Notes: generated from the sequence alone by a model not told the origin. 42,500 bases of DNA from Cristatella mucedo (GCA_009760855.2 WPIO01000142.1:490001-532500); one strand, 5' to 3'; positions 1 through 10,839 are shown, numbered from the stretch's first letter. Numbers and translations are program-made.

Positions 1-1004
1 TTTGGTGGGTGTCGTGCGAGGGACCGAGCTTATGGCGTTCTACCAAGTAAGGTTCGTTTAAAATGCTATGTGTACTGTACACATCGTGGTAGTGGGCAAA
101 TCTTTGTTAAGTTGTAACTTTTAGTGATTTTATTGTCTTGTGCATAGTTTACCCCGACGGTTGGGCCTAGATAGATATACAGTTGTCCCTCATTTATAGT
201 GGTTAATTAGTTCCAGACTCAACCAGTGAGTGAATTTCCACGAAGTAGGATTCTTTTTTATAAATCAAATATTTTTGTAATTAGAGCATTGAAAACGTGT
301 TCACGACTGTCAAAATACGGTTTGTAACATTATTAGATCTTCTGGACATGAAATAACACCCCTTTAGTCAACATTACACTCGTATTATTACCCAATATAT
401 TAGACAAAGTAAGAGAAAACAGGACATATTCGACGCTACAAATATCATTTTGTTATTGTACATGTATTATGCACACACATACACACACAGTTCTTGCATA
501 CAACCACTAACCTATGAAAATAGTGCAACTTATTCGATGATGAAGCGATGAAGATGAAGAGATGTACTGCACAGCAGAGAAGAGCAAGGTTACTGCTCCT
601 CTGAAGGCATGACTTCACTAGTAGAGTCTTCAGGTGGTGCAGTATCTTCAGCAGGCGCATCGTCTTCTGCGTTTCAAACGTACAGTAATTTTAATTTTAA
701 TTGTTATACAGGGGTGTATAATTGACTCAGACAACCGAGCTTGTGCTGTATACTTTTCACTATCTCGATCAATTTTTTAATGAATATACATGTATTTAAA
801 AAGCCGAGATAGAGTGAAGCCTCAAAATTCGAAGCGAAAGTGGGGCAGTACGACTGTAGTGGCAAATAAGGTCCAGAACTGACCAAGTATGATTACAGTC
901 ATTGCGTAATCGTCATCAGATGTCCTGGAGCTTTATTTTCCATAATCGTGGACAAATAGAGCAAAATGTATCCAGCCGAATCAGAAATTTGTCTTGCCTC
1001 ATTT
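1..1004. other. Gene-free left edge
   Basis: AT-rich sequence in which I see no exon, repeat family or RNA gene. The short reverse frames at 445-660 and 704-886 have no supporting signals. Confidence 0.5.
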
Positions 1005-1600
1005 GAAACAAGCAGAGCTGAAGTCTTTATGGAATTTACAAGGCATCAGCTTACCCTGGAAATGAAACTGTCACAAGAATGAAGCTGTCACAAGAATGAA
1101 GCTGTCACAAGAATGAAGCTGTCACAAGAATGAAACTGTCACAAGAATGAAGCTGTCACAAGAATGAAGCTGTCACAAGAATGAAGCTGTCACAAGAATG
1201 AAGCTGTCACAAGAATGAAGCTGTCACAAGAATGAAGCTGTCACAAGAATGAAGCTGTCACAAGAATGAAGCTGTCACAAGAATGAAGCTGTCACAAGAA
1301 TGAAATCATAGAAATCACAAGAATGCACCCCAATGAGCTTCAAACTTGTATCGCGATCTACCAAGGTTCGACAAGTTGGGATACAAGTCGCATATGAGGC
1401 AGAGATCGGTAAACATTTTTATTTGTAGATTTTTTGCTTCGGTTTTACATCCGAGTTAGACGTGTTTTGCATCACCATTTTTTCCTTCATGTGGAAGTCC
1501 TCAACTTTCTATCCTAGTTCAAGCGTATTTGTCTTTCGAAAGCTACAGTAAACATGCATTCGATCGTCGGAAAAAATTGTATAAGTATTTTTTTGACATT
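1005..1600 (+). repeat. Dispersed repeat R3, copy 1, with internal minisatellite
   Basis: Ordered blocks of this stretch recur at 17340-17725: acaagcagagct; tatgga.ttt.caaggca.ca; tcacaag.atgcacc; acaagttgg.atacaagtcg; and a final block ending in cg/tg-ttggaagaa-like sequence. Copy 1 differs from copy 2 mainly in carrying a 17-bp tandem array. No recognisable coding potential was found and the element class is unknown. Confidence 0.65.
1062..1301 (+). repeat. 17-bp minisatellite, about 14 units
   Basis: The unit ACAAGAATGAAGCTGTC repeats head to tail about 14 times with almost no divergence; two units read GAAACTGTC instead of GAAGCTGTC. The unit length is not a multiple of three, so it is not a coding repeat. 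The high homogeneity implies recent expansion or ongoing exchange. Confidence 0.97.
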
Positions 1601-2191
1601 CTCGTTAAGGACATCGGCCGGCACATAGGACCGAATGTTTCCAATGCATACATTCAGTTTGCCTGTTGCAAATTTTTGCCTGTTGCTGATTCTGATCGCT
1701 TGGCCGATGTGTCCAGCTGTGTGTTGACTTGTCCTCCTCATCCATCTGAACCTATGCAAAGCTGACTGCAGCAGACTAAGTAGTTGGCTTGGCACCCAGC
1801 TACAATTCGAAACCTTGGTATTTACCGAGGCACGAGTAGCTGAGTGGTCATTTAAAGCCGAGGCTTGTAGCCCAGTCTCGAGAGCAGTGGACTGGTAGTC
1901 GTAATAGATCAACAATCGACAGTTTGCCCTGCTGATTGAGCTAGAGGTTAGGAGGTCGGTCCCACTTTCGACGAGCCCATCGGTAGTATTCCCAGATTAC
2001 TTGGAGGTATGTTTGGCTTTCTGTGGTAGCAAATGGCATCGTCAGGCAATGCAACTCATCTGCCTGAGAGGGGGGGGTCGTGCTTATAAACCCTTACTCC
2101 TAACCTTCCCTCCCACTCTCACCCCCACCAGAGGCTAGGAGCAATGGTCGGGCTGATAGGTTTTCGCTTGTGAGAGCTGCCTTTGCCTGCA

Positions 2192-2290
2192 GCTGACATG
2201 ACAGGAGGATCATGTCATGTCAGCAGCTGCAGCAGCAGCGACCAGCTACTGCTGCTGCTGCTGCCACCGCTTCTTCTTCTGGCTCGGCAC
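2192..2290 (+). repeat. Hairpin followed by CAG/CTG/TTC triplet runs
   Basis: GCTGACATGACA (2192-2203) and TGTCATGTCAGC (2213-2224) form a perfect 12-bp hairpin. Short (CAG)n, (CTG)n and (TTC)n runs follow at once. No convincing coding frame is associated. Confidence 0.85.
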
Positions 2291-3485
2291 GTTGCTCTGT
2301 GCATTCTTTCTGTCGCCGAGTGCATAGCCGTACATTTTTCTCAAAACAGACTCGAAAACATCTACTCGTTTCTTCTCAAATGGAAGCCGGACACGGGCGA
2401 GTGCCACCACAACTTTGACTGCCTGTCTAGCCTCGCTCCGAATGTGCCGAGCTCGACTCCAGCGTGGCAGCAGCCGTTGCTCGAAGTGGTCTTGAACACG
2501 GGCTCGCTTAAGTCACCGCAAAAGAGGCATTTCATCATGCAGAAGCAGTGGGAGGTATGCTTCGTAATCCGGCACATTCTTTTTGTGTGTCGATGCGATC
2601 TCGCACGCGTGAAGTGCTGCCGTATTGAATGGCCGTGCTTTTATATTCTTTCGGCCGAGCTTTCGCTCACGCCTGCGTCTTGCCTTCTCTTCTCTCCTAG
2701 CAGCACTCTCTTGCTTTGCGTGAGAGTCTGTAGCGCTCCGGTCAGTAGTACTGCTGCACACGGAAACCGATTCCAGCTGCCATACTTGTAGGCCGCTGTA
2801 ATTACTTGCAGGCAGACGCTTAGATCTTTCGGTGCATGTTCTGCTGAAAAAGTAGGCCACCATCTGTCCTAGTCTAGCCATTTGTCTAGTTTTTTTTCTC
2901 CGAGAACAACGCCATGCTTTGGAATTGAGAATTTGCACACACCTTTCCGTGGTATCCGGATGGATTGGGTCAAGGCCGGCCACTGGCCGCTGCACTTCAC
3001 TGGCAGCTATTCAGTTGGTTGGGGTAGGGGCTGTCTCAGAGACTGTCTCAGTGTTATTCTGCTCAGGTATGCGCCTGTTCCGGTTCTGAGCTGCTAATCG
3101 CCAGAGACCTAGTCTTAGCTCCTCCGCGAGTGTCACCTGTCGAACCTGCCCAACGCCCCCTTCCCCAGTCAGCCGGTTTCCAGGTCACGCTGGCTACCGA
3201 TGGGTTCTCGTCTTTTCTCACCTGCCGTCGGCAGGTCCAGGTCGAAAGCGAGTGCCCTTCGAGGTCAGCTTGGCTCAGCTTGGCCGCCGCCCGACGAGTC
3301 GATCTCACGGCTGGTGCGGCGCTGCCTGGCCATCAAACTGCCATCGAGGCGGCCCAGCTGCTTGCGGGCAGAGAACGCTCGACGTCGCCGACGCTTGGCC
3401 GGCAGGAGGAGAGGTTGGGGCAGAGCTCCATCTCGCGAAATGCAGACCTCTAGTTCGTCGATGTCGTCTGACAGGATGTGGCCCC

Positions 3486-3512
3486 GTGTGTGTGTGTGTG
3501 TGTGTGTGTGTG
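3486..3512 (+). repeat. (GT)n microsatellite
   Basis: About 13 GT units in the GC-rich region upstream of the TLDc gene. Confidence 0.97.
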
Positions 3513-4193
3513 CTCTCGTGCTTGCTCGCGGGCACACGTGAGATGCCGCCATGTCTGTTGGCCTTGTGCATGATCAGTTCAACTTGTATTGCCCTGAGCC
3601 GTTTGGTAGCCGTCTGGTCCACGGATCACTCCGAACTGCCTTGTTTCGCTCAGGCCTCATTCCTCTGGATGACGTGTGAAACCTTGCTACTGTAAGGGCT
3701 CGTGGGCGCCCGATGGCGGCGCGACGAAGAGCGAAGCTCCCACAAGCGAGTCGTTGCGTTGTCGACGACGGCTGTATTATATGATGGAGCAGCCCTCGTG
3801 CGTGCCGCTCCAGAGCACGTGGTGTTAAGAGAGGGAAGAGAGTGGATAGCGTGCGTACAGGCCGACGCACAGGCAGAAAGTGAATTGCACAACAAGGAGT
3901 GCCCTCAACGAGCTTGCCGTTGGGCAGACGGAACGTCGGCTGGGGGGGGGGTCGGAACCACGTGACGGCAATGACACGCTCACACTAGTGCCAAAGTAGT
4001 CTGTTGGCAGGCCCCCCTCAGATCCCTGTGGTGCGTGCAGGTGCTTCCGGCGCCATGTCGTCTGCAGGGCTCTTAAGCCTGTTCGGGACTCGTAACCGAG
4101 AACCGACAGCTCGTCTGCGTGCTTCTAGCTTCGTCATAAAAGTCCTGTACTGTTTCCGGTCAGTGCTCTCAAACGCTTCCTCACTGATCGTGG

Positions 4194-4909
4194 CTTGACC
4201 AGATGCTGCTTTTAAATCCTGTCGTGACTTGACCAGATGCTCCTTATAAATCCTGTCGGGGCAGCTACCTGTTGGCGAGCAGCTAGGAAGGCGTGCTGTG
4301 ATGGGGTGGGTGCGGCAAACAGGCGGTGAGACTCAGATAGTCGACAGTGAACTTGAGAGTGAAGTGTAATTGTGCTAGGATCTGCTTGACTCCGGCTGCC
4401 TTGCTGTGAGACGGCCAGCCGATGTATTCAACAACAACGGTCGCCTAGTGTTATGTAGACTCTGCTGAAAAGGCTGCTGGAATGGTCTGTGTTTGTCGTA
4501 ATGCAAGCACTGTGGCCTTTTGTTTGATCCTGGTCATTGATTTGGTCAGCGGCTGCATTGCAATTGCCAATGAATTCTGGCATTAGCGCTTTCGGTCCCT
4601 GGCTCGGCCTAGCGCTCGCGAAGCCTCTGTCGACCCGGGCTGCTTCTCTTGCAAACCGGTAGCCCTGCTTCCGGCCGGCCTGCGGCTCGGACCGGCGCCC
4701 GTGTGGCGGCAGAGCGCAGCCGGCGCTGTGCGGACCGGCTCCTGTGGCGCGCGTCGACGGTCTGCTGAGCCGCCGGACGGTGGCGGTGGGTGGTGGCTGT
4801 TAAGCGAGAACGTTCCTAAGCTACCGCATCTGCCAGGGCAGGCCTGGAGGAACTGCTGGCAGCAGCCCTATCAGGTTTCAATAAAAGGGCGGTCTCTAAA
4901 AGGGCTACA
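4194..4909 (+). promoter_or_regulatory. Candidate promoter and 5' UTR of the TLDc gene
   Basis: A 34-bp imperfect tandem duplication at 4194-4260 carries two TATA-like cores, TTTTAAAT in the first copy and TTATAAAT in the second. It is followed by GC-rich, CpG-bearing sequence from about 4570 to 4860, just before the ATG at 4910. This would fit a promoter with a long 5' leader. No transcription start can be read from the sequence, and the TATA assignment is only a pattern match. Confidence 0.3.
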
Positions 4910-4987
4910 ATGTCGCACAAGCAGATGAAGCCGTTGTTCCACGTTTTCCGAAGAATGCGAAAGGGCCGCAAGAGTTGCTCCCCCAAG
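4910..4987 (+). CDS. TLDc gene exon 1, start codon and basic leader
   Basis: The ATG at 4910 has A at -3 and opens 26 codons beginning MSHKQMKPLFHVFRRMRKGR, rich in Lys and Arg. The segment ends at AAG followed by the strong donor GTAAGT (4988). It ends in phase 0, matching the phase-0 start of the next recognised exon at 8433. The leader resembles nothing I recognise; its positive charge could mean RNA, membrane or nuclear interaction, but that is a guess. The link to the TLDc exons rests on strand, phase and order only, so an additional small exon between 4988 and 8432, or an alternative first exon upstream, cannot be excluded. Confidence 0.6.
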
Positions 4988-5095
4988 GTAAGTTTGTGAG
5001 CTTGGAGGCTCTCCGCCTCCACATGCAGCCTGCTCTGCATTAGGATGTCCCTGGTGACCTCGTGTCTCGTGTCCTCGGAGTTGAATCTTAGCCTG

Positions 5096-5103
<8 letters not shown>

Positions 5104-5145
<42 letters not shown>
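5104..5145 (+). repeat. (CT)n microsatellite
   Basis: About 21 CT units in intron 1, shortly after the exon 1 donor. Confidence 0.97.
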
Positions 5146-5147
<2 letters not shown>

Positions 5148-5361
5148 ACTGCTTGCTCTCAGACTGGAGATAAGGTCGTAATGTAAAGTCCTTATTTTCG
5201 TTGGTGTTGGTACTTAATAGATAGCCATTGTAGGACGACCCATACAGCAAATATGCCGTTTGTTGTATTATGTACCATCCGATGTACAAACACACGCATA
5301 CATGCCCACACTTTGCACACCCTTTGTATGCGGACGAAACTGCCAGTGTGCGCACATGTGG

Positions 5362-5363
<2 letters not shown>

Positions 5364-5443
<80 letters not shown>
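5364..5443 (+). repeat. (CA)n microsatellite
   Basis: About 40 uninterrupted CA units in intron 1. The His- and Val/Cys-repeat frames over it are artefacts. Confidence 0.98.
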
Positions 5444-5444
<1 letters not shown>

Positions 5445-5751
5445 ATCTGTACGACCAGCGATAAATTGAGTTTGGTGTCGATGCGATTCGTAGGGGGCTT
5501 TCGGAGCACGGCATTTATAGAATAGTCGGGCAAACCCAATCAACGAGCGACAATGAAAACGCCCTCTACGGTGGGCACTTCATCACGGCCACTTTACAGT
5601 GAATGACTGAAGCCATGCTCCGTGGACCGGCAGAAGTAAATTCATGGTCAGAGGAAATGTCAAACTGGGAGGCTTTTGTCAGCGGAATAAAAGGCGAAGA
5701 GTGCCACCCAGACTGCTTACAATCTATGCCTCGGTATGGTGGTGGAAGTGT

Positions 5752-5826
<75 letters not shown>

Positions 5827-5838
5827 ACACACACACAT
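5752..5838 (+). repeat. (CA)n microsatellite
   Basis: About 42 CA units with one 'tac' interruption, ending in a short (TA)n. It lies 310 bp after the previous CA array. Confidence 0.98.
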
Positions 5839-6600
5839 ATATATAGGCTTGTTTGATCGTGGTTTTTGGCTTCTGGCATAGGAACTCTTCACTGCATGAA
5901 CTGAATGATCGATAGGAACATGTCAAATTGATTACGACCTCAAGCGTACTGTGAGGGCATCAAAGCAATTCTTTGCAGACTCCTTTGTCTGAGTCTTTAG
6001 TTGGCCTAGCAGTCTCAATCCTATTTAGCATCTGTGGGATAGGTTTGAGTACTTTTTTTGTGCCGAAAATTCAGTCCGATAGTCTCCCGAGCAGCTTTTC
6101 CCATCGGCCTAACCAGCTGTGGGAGTGAGTAACTCCGGTTGCCATGCCGGAAGCTGCCGATCCATCTGCCCTACGGTAAATATATGATATTAAAAAGAAT
6201 AGGGCAGTCCCTATTGATGTAAGTATATATATGTGCATGCTGTATAACCTTGGTTTTTGTGATATGATATATCATGACACTGCATGCCCATGTTTTCGGT
6301 TCTGTTAGGCTAGGATTTAGTCGATTTTCTCTGACATAATTGCAGCTTGATGGAGGTATCCGGCGCCCTTTTAAAAACTTTGAGCACTTGCACGTTTGTA
6401 TGGCCGTGCACGTGTACAGCTCCACACCCACTCGTCTGTAAGTCGAGTGAACAATCATAGGCAAGGCAGCCTAAAATGGCTACCATATGCTGTAAGTTCC
6501 GACTCTGGTATAAAAAACATTCAGTATGTTTTAATCTCGCACAGTATGCAGAATAATACTACGTAATATGTAAGCAAAGTTTCGGTGCAAATGTAACAAT

Positions 6601-7330
6601 TTATATTGAGTATGAAGAACTTGCTTGACCACGATTAGCAAGAACTTGTCTTATCCGGTCTGGCGAACTAATCGTTGGCATAAATCTGGTGCTATCGGTG
6701 TCCACTCGTCTCTTGTCTTCTGCAAAAAAGCGATTCCTCTGATGTGATTCAACCTGCTTGTGCTCTGAGCCTTCTATCCATTGCATCCAAAGATGTTCAA
6801 TAGGTCCTGAGGTTGAATTGGCCATTCTATTAGCGTAGTGGGGCCCTAACCCAAACTCAACAGTATTCCGGAAAAAAGTATTAAGCATGCTTGACCCTGT
6901 GCTTAGAGTCATTGTCCAGTCGAAAAACAAAATATATCCCCATGGCCTCATCGTGCTATGCACTTCCACATTCTGGAGTAGTTCTGCATCAACGTCTTGC
7001 ATCACTTTGCCGGGTATGTTGCGAAGGATCTCTGTGCCCATCATTGCACAGACATTGTCCCAGATCATGACCCTTTTCTGCTAAACTTCCGACGGCAACT
7101 ATTGTGGAAACCTTCACTGAGGTAACGACCTACATTCTTTGTATGTTTGCAATTACCTAAAAGAAAAAAGGGGCAATTCATTCTGGTCACTCCTCCGTGC
7201 ACGACTCGGCTCCAGTCGTCGTAGGCTTGCACAGTGCTCATGCCTCTAGCCCATTGCGAGCCAACCGCTTTGTGCTTGACGGACTCTTTCTGGGGCTTCT
7301 CTTTTTCTTTTGCAATCCGAGAGAGCACAC
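6601..7330 (-). pseudogene. Tc1/mariner transposase relic
   Basis: Read on the minus strand, the segment contains, in order but in shifting frames: a DDWSRVV block (around 7200); a NEGF-like block near 7110; the GS-VMIWD block at 7050-7070 (family: GGGSVMVWG); FRLDNDSKHRVKHA at about 6880-6925 (family: DNDPKHT, carrying the second catalytic Asp); WP-Q-QDL next to PIEHLW at about 6790-6830 (family: WP.QSPDLNPIEHLW); and a C terminus ending in a stop at 6601-6603. A 155-residue frame covers the last half only because frameshifts merge pieces. The region holding the first catalytic Asp is scrambled. No terminal inverted repeats were identified. The element is clearly dead and sits antisense inside intron 1 of the TLDc gene. 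Confidence 0.75.
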
Positions 7331-7653
7331 CTCGTTCATCTAGTCCTGCCTAATCGTAACGCTGTCGAGTAGCTTCCCAATAGCAGCCTGTGATCTTTGA
7401 ATGTGGATCCTCGCCGGTCTATCCTCGTGGGTGGAATGACATGTGAGTGGCCTAGTCTTTTTGTGAGTTATCCATGCTACTGGTCGTAGCCATCTTCTTC
7501 TTCAGGTTGTACCTAATAACAGTCTCTCTAATTCGAAATCGCCCACTGCCAACTTATTGCCAACTGCCTATAAGGATAACGAGCAGTGGTGATAGCCGAT
7601 ACGGCTATCTAATGGTACATCGCCAGGGCACGCCGAAAATATTAGCCAATTTT

Positions 7654-7794
7654 TAACAGCCTCATTTATATAGCACCAGAAGAGCCTTATCAGCTATCAC
7701 CACCGCTTGCAGTTGGCTCTAAAGGATTGCCCACCACTGCAGGATTCGAACCCATGACCTGGGTCGTGAAGTGCAAGCACCTTACCTCCTGGCC
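7654..7794 (-). mobile_element. tRNA-derived SINE copy 1
   Basis: The reverse strand begins GGCCAGGAGGTAAGG (A-box like), followed by CACGACCCAGGTCATGG and the exact B box GGTTCGAATCC. Its body ends in a block related to 'cagcctcatttatatagc'. The same arrangement recurs at four other places in the window. Confidence 0.75.
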
Positions 7795-8157
7795 TGTCAT
7801 GGCCTTAGGCGTGCAGCATAGCAATTGCGCGAGGTTAAGAAATCATAATAAATTACAGTCGAAGAAATCATGGTCGATGTGCAGTAGCTTTTGTATCAGT
7901 GCAAGTGTATCAGTGCGCCTAGGTACTAAGTCAAAAACAAGCTATGCTGTCGCTTTCATGGGGCTATAAAGTATGGAGTACCTCCACATTAAATAATGAG
8001 TTTAAACGGTCGGAAAAGAAGTTCCTCTTATAATATGTATGCACGGGCTTATGAAATTGTTCGGCTGCCCACACTTTTACCGAGTGCCTGTACACCCGTG
8101 TCGCATGCCTTCTTTCCTTCTGTTTTCTGCTTTTGCGCCCTCGTGTTTAGAGGCCCT

Positions 8158-8791
8158 ACATGTGCAGCTGCATTTGTTCACGGCGGTCTTGCATTTCCGT
8201 GTTTTCCTCCACCAACGTTTGATCTCTCAGTTCCTCGTTGAGCGCATTTGTAGGCCTCGTTATTCGCTCCTGGCAGGATTCCTAGCCAGACGTTTATCGT
8301 GGCGTTTGGCCGGTGGCTCCCCAATATAGCTCCAAGCGTTCTGCTCTGCGGGTCAGGAGGGGGGGTTGGGGTGTGCAGCAGCAGCAGCGGTTGCTTCGCC
8401 GGTGCATGCACCCTGACCTCCTTATCGCGCAGGTCACGAGCAGCGCCGAGGTAAGGGTCACCAGCACGCTCATGGATGCAGAAAAGGACTTACCTCTGCC
8501 GGCCACCAACGTTCCCAGCGCCTTCCTCACCGACGCCCAGCGCCGGCACGTGAGTACTCTCCGCCACACCCCCTTCAGGTCGGCTGGTGCCTCGATGCCG
8601 GCCCAGCTTCAGACACGAAGCCGTGCCTCTCGTGGTCTTCTCGGACGTGCACGAAGGATGGGGCTCTCGCCAAAGTCCGACTGAAGCGCCCAGGCCCAGG
8701 TGTCCCGTGGCCGCCACTGCCAGGCCGCCTGCCTGCCTGCATGTGCAGCTGCATTTGTTCACGGCGGTCTTGCAGTTCTGTGTTTTCCTTC
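8158..8791 (+). repeat. 50-bp direct repeats flanking exon 2
   Basis: The block starting catgtgcagctgcatttgtt occurs at 8158-8209 and again at 8740-8791. It runs through 'cacggcggtcttgca' to 'gtgttttcct' with only a few differences. The two copies lie about 580 bp apart in the same orientation on either side of the exon at 8433-8549. Confidence 0.8.
8433..8549 (+). CDS. TLDc gene exon 2, linker before the TLDc domain
   Basis: This exon has 39 codons between a pyrimidine-rich acceptor (AG at 8431-8432) and the donor CAC|GTGAGT at 8550. It encodes a Ser/Thr-rich stretch, then LPLPATNVPSAFLTDAQRRH. The pattern 'S..LT..Q...L' followed by 'LP.R..G..W' in the next exon is what precedes the TLDc domain in OXR1/NCOA7/TLDC2 proteins. 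Both ends are phase 0. An alternative acceptor exists at 8480-8481 but has a poorer pyrimidine tract. The exon is flanked by a 50-bp direct repeat (8158-8209 and 8740-8791). Confidence 0.72.
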
Positions 8792-9816
8792 GGCTAAGAA
8801 GAATGTGTGTGTCTTGCCTCTCAGCCTCGGCCTTGTTCGGGATCGAAGCTTCGAATGAAGGTTTCCGGGGACTCGATCATTATCCTGATTTTTTCGGGTC
8901 GGCCAGCAGCCCCGCTGTCTAGCTTCACAGGAATGGGATGCATTCGGTAGGGGGAGATGATTCATAGGGGGAGGCCGAGCGGAGAGATGACGATTCTCCT
9001 TCGAAGCTGGTGCCTGGATGGAATGCAACAGTGTGATGCCGGTAGCAGTCAGCGGCTCATAAGGACACTCGATGTAATGAGTTTGTCACACCTCGGAATT
9101 GGCGATTTCTGGTGAACAATTTCAAAACTGAAGTCAATCATGCTCGTCAAACGGGCAAATGGCAAAGCATAGCTCCCCTTCGAACTAATGCATAAGGAAG
9201 CATGCTGTACTGGGCTTCCATCAAAGAAAAACCTTGAAAACGTTGCTATCGTACCCTCAAATTTATTCAAACCCTTTTCTAGGACTATTGAGGAGCTAGG
9301 CAATATTCTTGATCGGTGGCTGAGATACGTCGCGACGTACTAGAGTATTGAAAACAAGCCGAACATTGTCCTCGATGCTGGCTGATTTTTAGGCTGGTGC
9401 AGTTCTCAGGCTACCGGAAGCTGTGCTTCCAGTTTCACTTCATTTTTCATGTCTTAGACATAATGGTGTTTAGGATGCTGTGTAGGTTACCACATTCACT
9501 TGGAAATTTCAGTTGTTTTCATATATTTCGCTAGTAAAAAGTGCCTCTCATTTTACTTTCATTTATTTTTATGCATGAAAGTAAGACGTGGCAACAAACA
9601 GAAAGATGTAGCACAGCGTCCTATCCCATGTCTTCAGTATTCAGTAAAATCCAGAAACCTCATCGTGTTATTCATGGACTTGCCGTAGAAGTGCCTGGAT
9701 GTAGCACTGCAGCCAACCGTCGATGGCGTCTTGTGTGAATGCTGATTCTGGTCGTCTCTGCTACCGCCGAACTCGATCAGGACCAGGATGACAGCTGTGC
9801 TGCTTCCCGCTTGCAG

Positions 9817-9972
9817 CTCGCCCAGGCGCTGCCCTATCGAATCGAGGGCAACGAGTGGCGCCTGGTGTACAGCACCGAGCTGCACGGCTTCAGTCTCAGT
9901 CAGCTCTACCTGAGGATGCGCAGCCTCGAGGACTCGCCCATCCTGCTCGTGCTGCAGGACACCTCGGGCGCG
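9817..9972 (+). CDS. TLDc gene exon 3, N-terminal half of TLDc domain
   Basis: This exon has 52 codons, with the acceptor CGCTTGCAG at 9808-9816 and the donor GCG|GTGAGC at 9973, both phase 0. It encodes ALPYRIEGNEWRLVYSTELH followed by GFSLSQLY and LLVLQDTSG. This is the clearest TLDc signature: LP.R..G..W.L.YST..HG.SL..LY, then LLV..D..G. The motif order and spacing match OXR1 and TLDC2. A 14-bp perfect stem-loop lies 14 nt past the donor (9987-10020). Confidence 0.9.
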
Positions 9973-9986
9973 GTGAGCCGAGTCCT

Positions 9987-10020
9987 CTCCCTGGCAGCGC
10001 CCCCTAGCGCTGCCAGGGAG
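9987..10020 (+). other. Perfect 14-bp stem-loop just inside intron 3
   Basis: CTCCCTGGCAGCGC (9987-10000) pairs completely with GCGCTGCCAGGGAG (10007-10020) around the 6-nt loop CCCCTA. It starts 14 nt after the GTGAGC donor of exon 3, so in the pre-mRNA it would sit next to the U1 binding site. Confidence 0.85.
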
Positions 10021-10658
10021 CACAGCTTGCAGCTGGCAGCAGATGGTCTGGCGATCGTGCCAGGCATCGAATCCCTGTCCCTACCTGGTGGCTCGGCTCG
10101 GAGGTGCTAGGTGGGCGGGGTTCGCTTGCACTCGGCATGCTGCACGATCGATATACGAGATGAAGCTTGTTTGTGAGACCGCTCTCAGAAAGAGGATATA
10201 TAGCATAGGTCTAGCCCGGTGGACAGGCAATTAAGTGTGGAGAAAGCCAGGTCAATGGTCATGTGACCAGTGCTGCTGATCCGTTTGGCCTCAGGCCACA
10301 GGCAGGAGCCGACCTGTACCCTGCAAGGTAGCAGAGCATACACCGGGCAAAAGGGATCGACGTAATTGAGCAATGAGCCACGAGCACTGCAGTGCAAGCA
10401 TGAACAATCAAAGCATGGTAGCCCCACACAATTGCTGGAAAGCAAAGTGGTCATTTAGGACTGCTGGAGTGCTGCCAAGATAAGGTTTAAGCAGGGGCAG
10501 GATTCAATGAACGAATGATCTTCTGCATTGTATACTGGCACAAGACCCACCGTATAATTCAGCCACCTTCCACCGGCGGGGCACTGCCTAGCTCTCCCAA
10601 GCTTGCTATTTCTTCTTCGTGGCCGGTCAGTCTGCCAATGTGCTTTGCTGCCAGCCAT

Positions 10659-10774
<116 letters not shown>

Positions 10775-10839
10775 CCCTCCCTCCCTCCCTCCTTCCCTCC
10801 CCATCTATACATGCTGGGTCTTCTACTTGGCCATTTTGG

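Larger units (their letters stand above)
1601..4190. other. GC-rich region upstream of the TLDc gene, no supported exon
   Basis: Many overlapping open frames on both strands reflect high GC (for example 202 codons at 2183-2791), with no family match. A tRNA-like 'gtagctgagtggtc' occurs at 1839-1852 without a B box. First exons or regulatory sequence could lie here but cannot be recognised. Confidence 0.4.

Noticed and set aside
1062-1301. CRISPR array
   Set aside because: Uninterrupted 17-bp units without spacers, in eukaryotic DNA; a minisatellite.
1831-1905. tRNA gene suggested by GTAGCTGAGTGGTC
   Set aside because: No B box at the right distance and no cloverleaf; at most an old tRNA-like relic.
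2183-2791. 202-codon open frame as a gene
   Set aside because: Composition-driven frame in GC-rich DNA, overlapping frames on both strands, low-complexity start, no family match.
5253-5543. His-rich and Val/Cys-rich open frames
   Set aside because: They are translations of the (CA)n microsatellite.
6887-7084. Plus-strand 65-codon frame
   Set aside because: Antisense of the Tc1/mariner relic.
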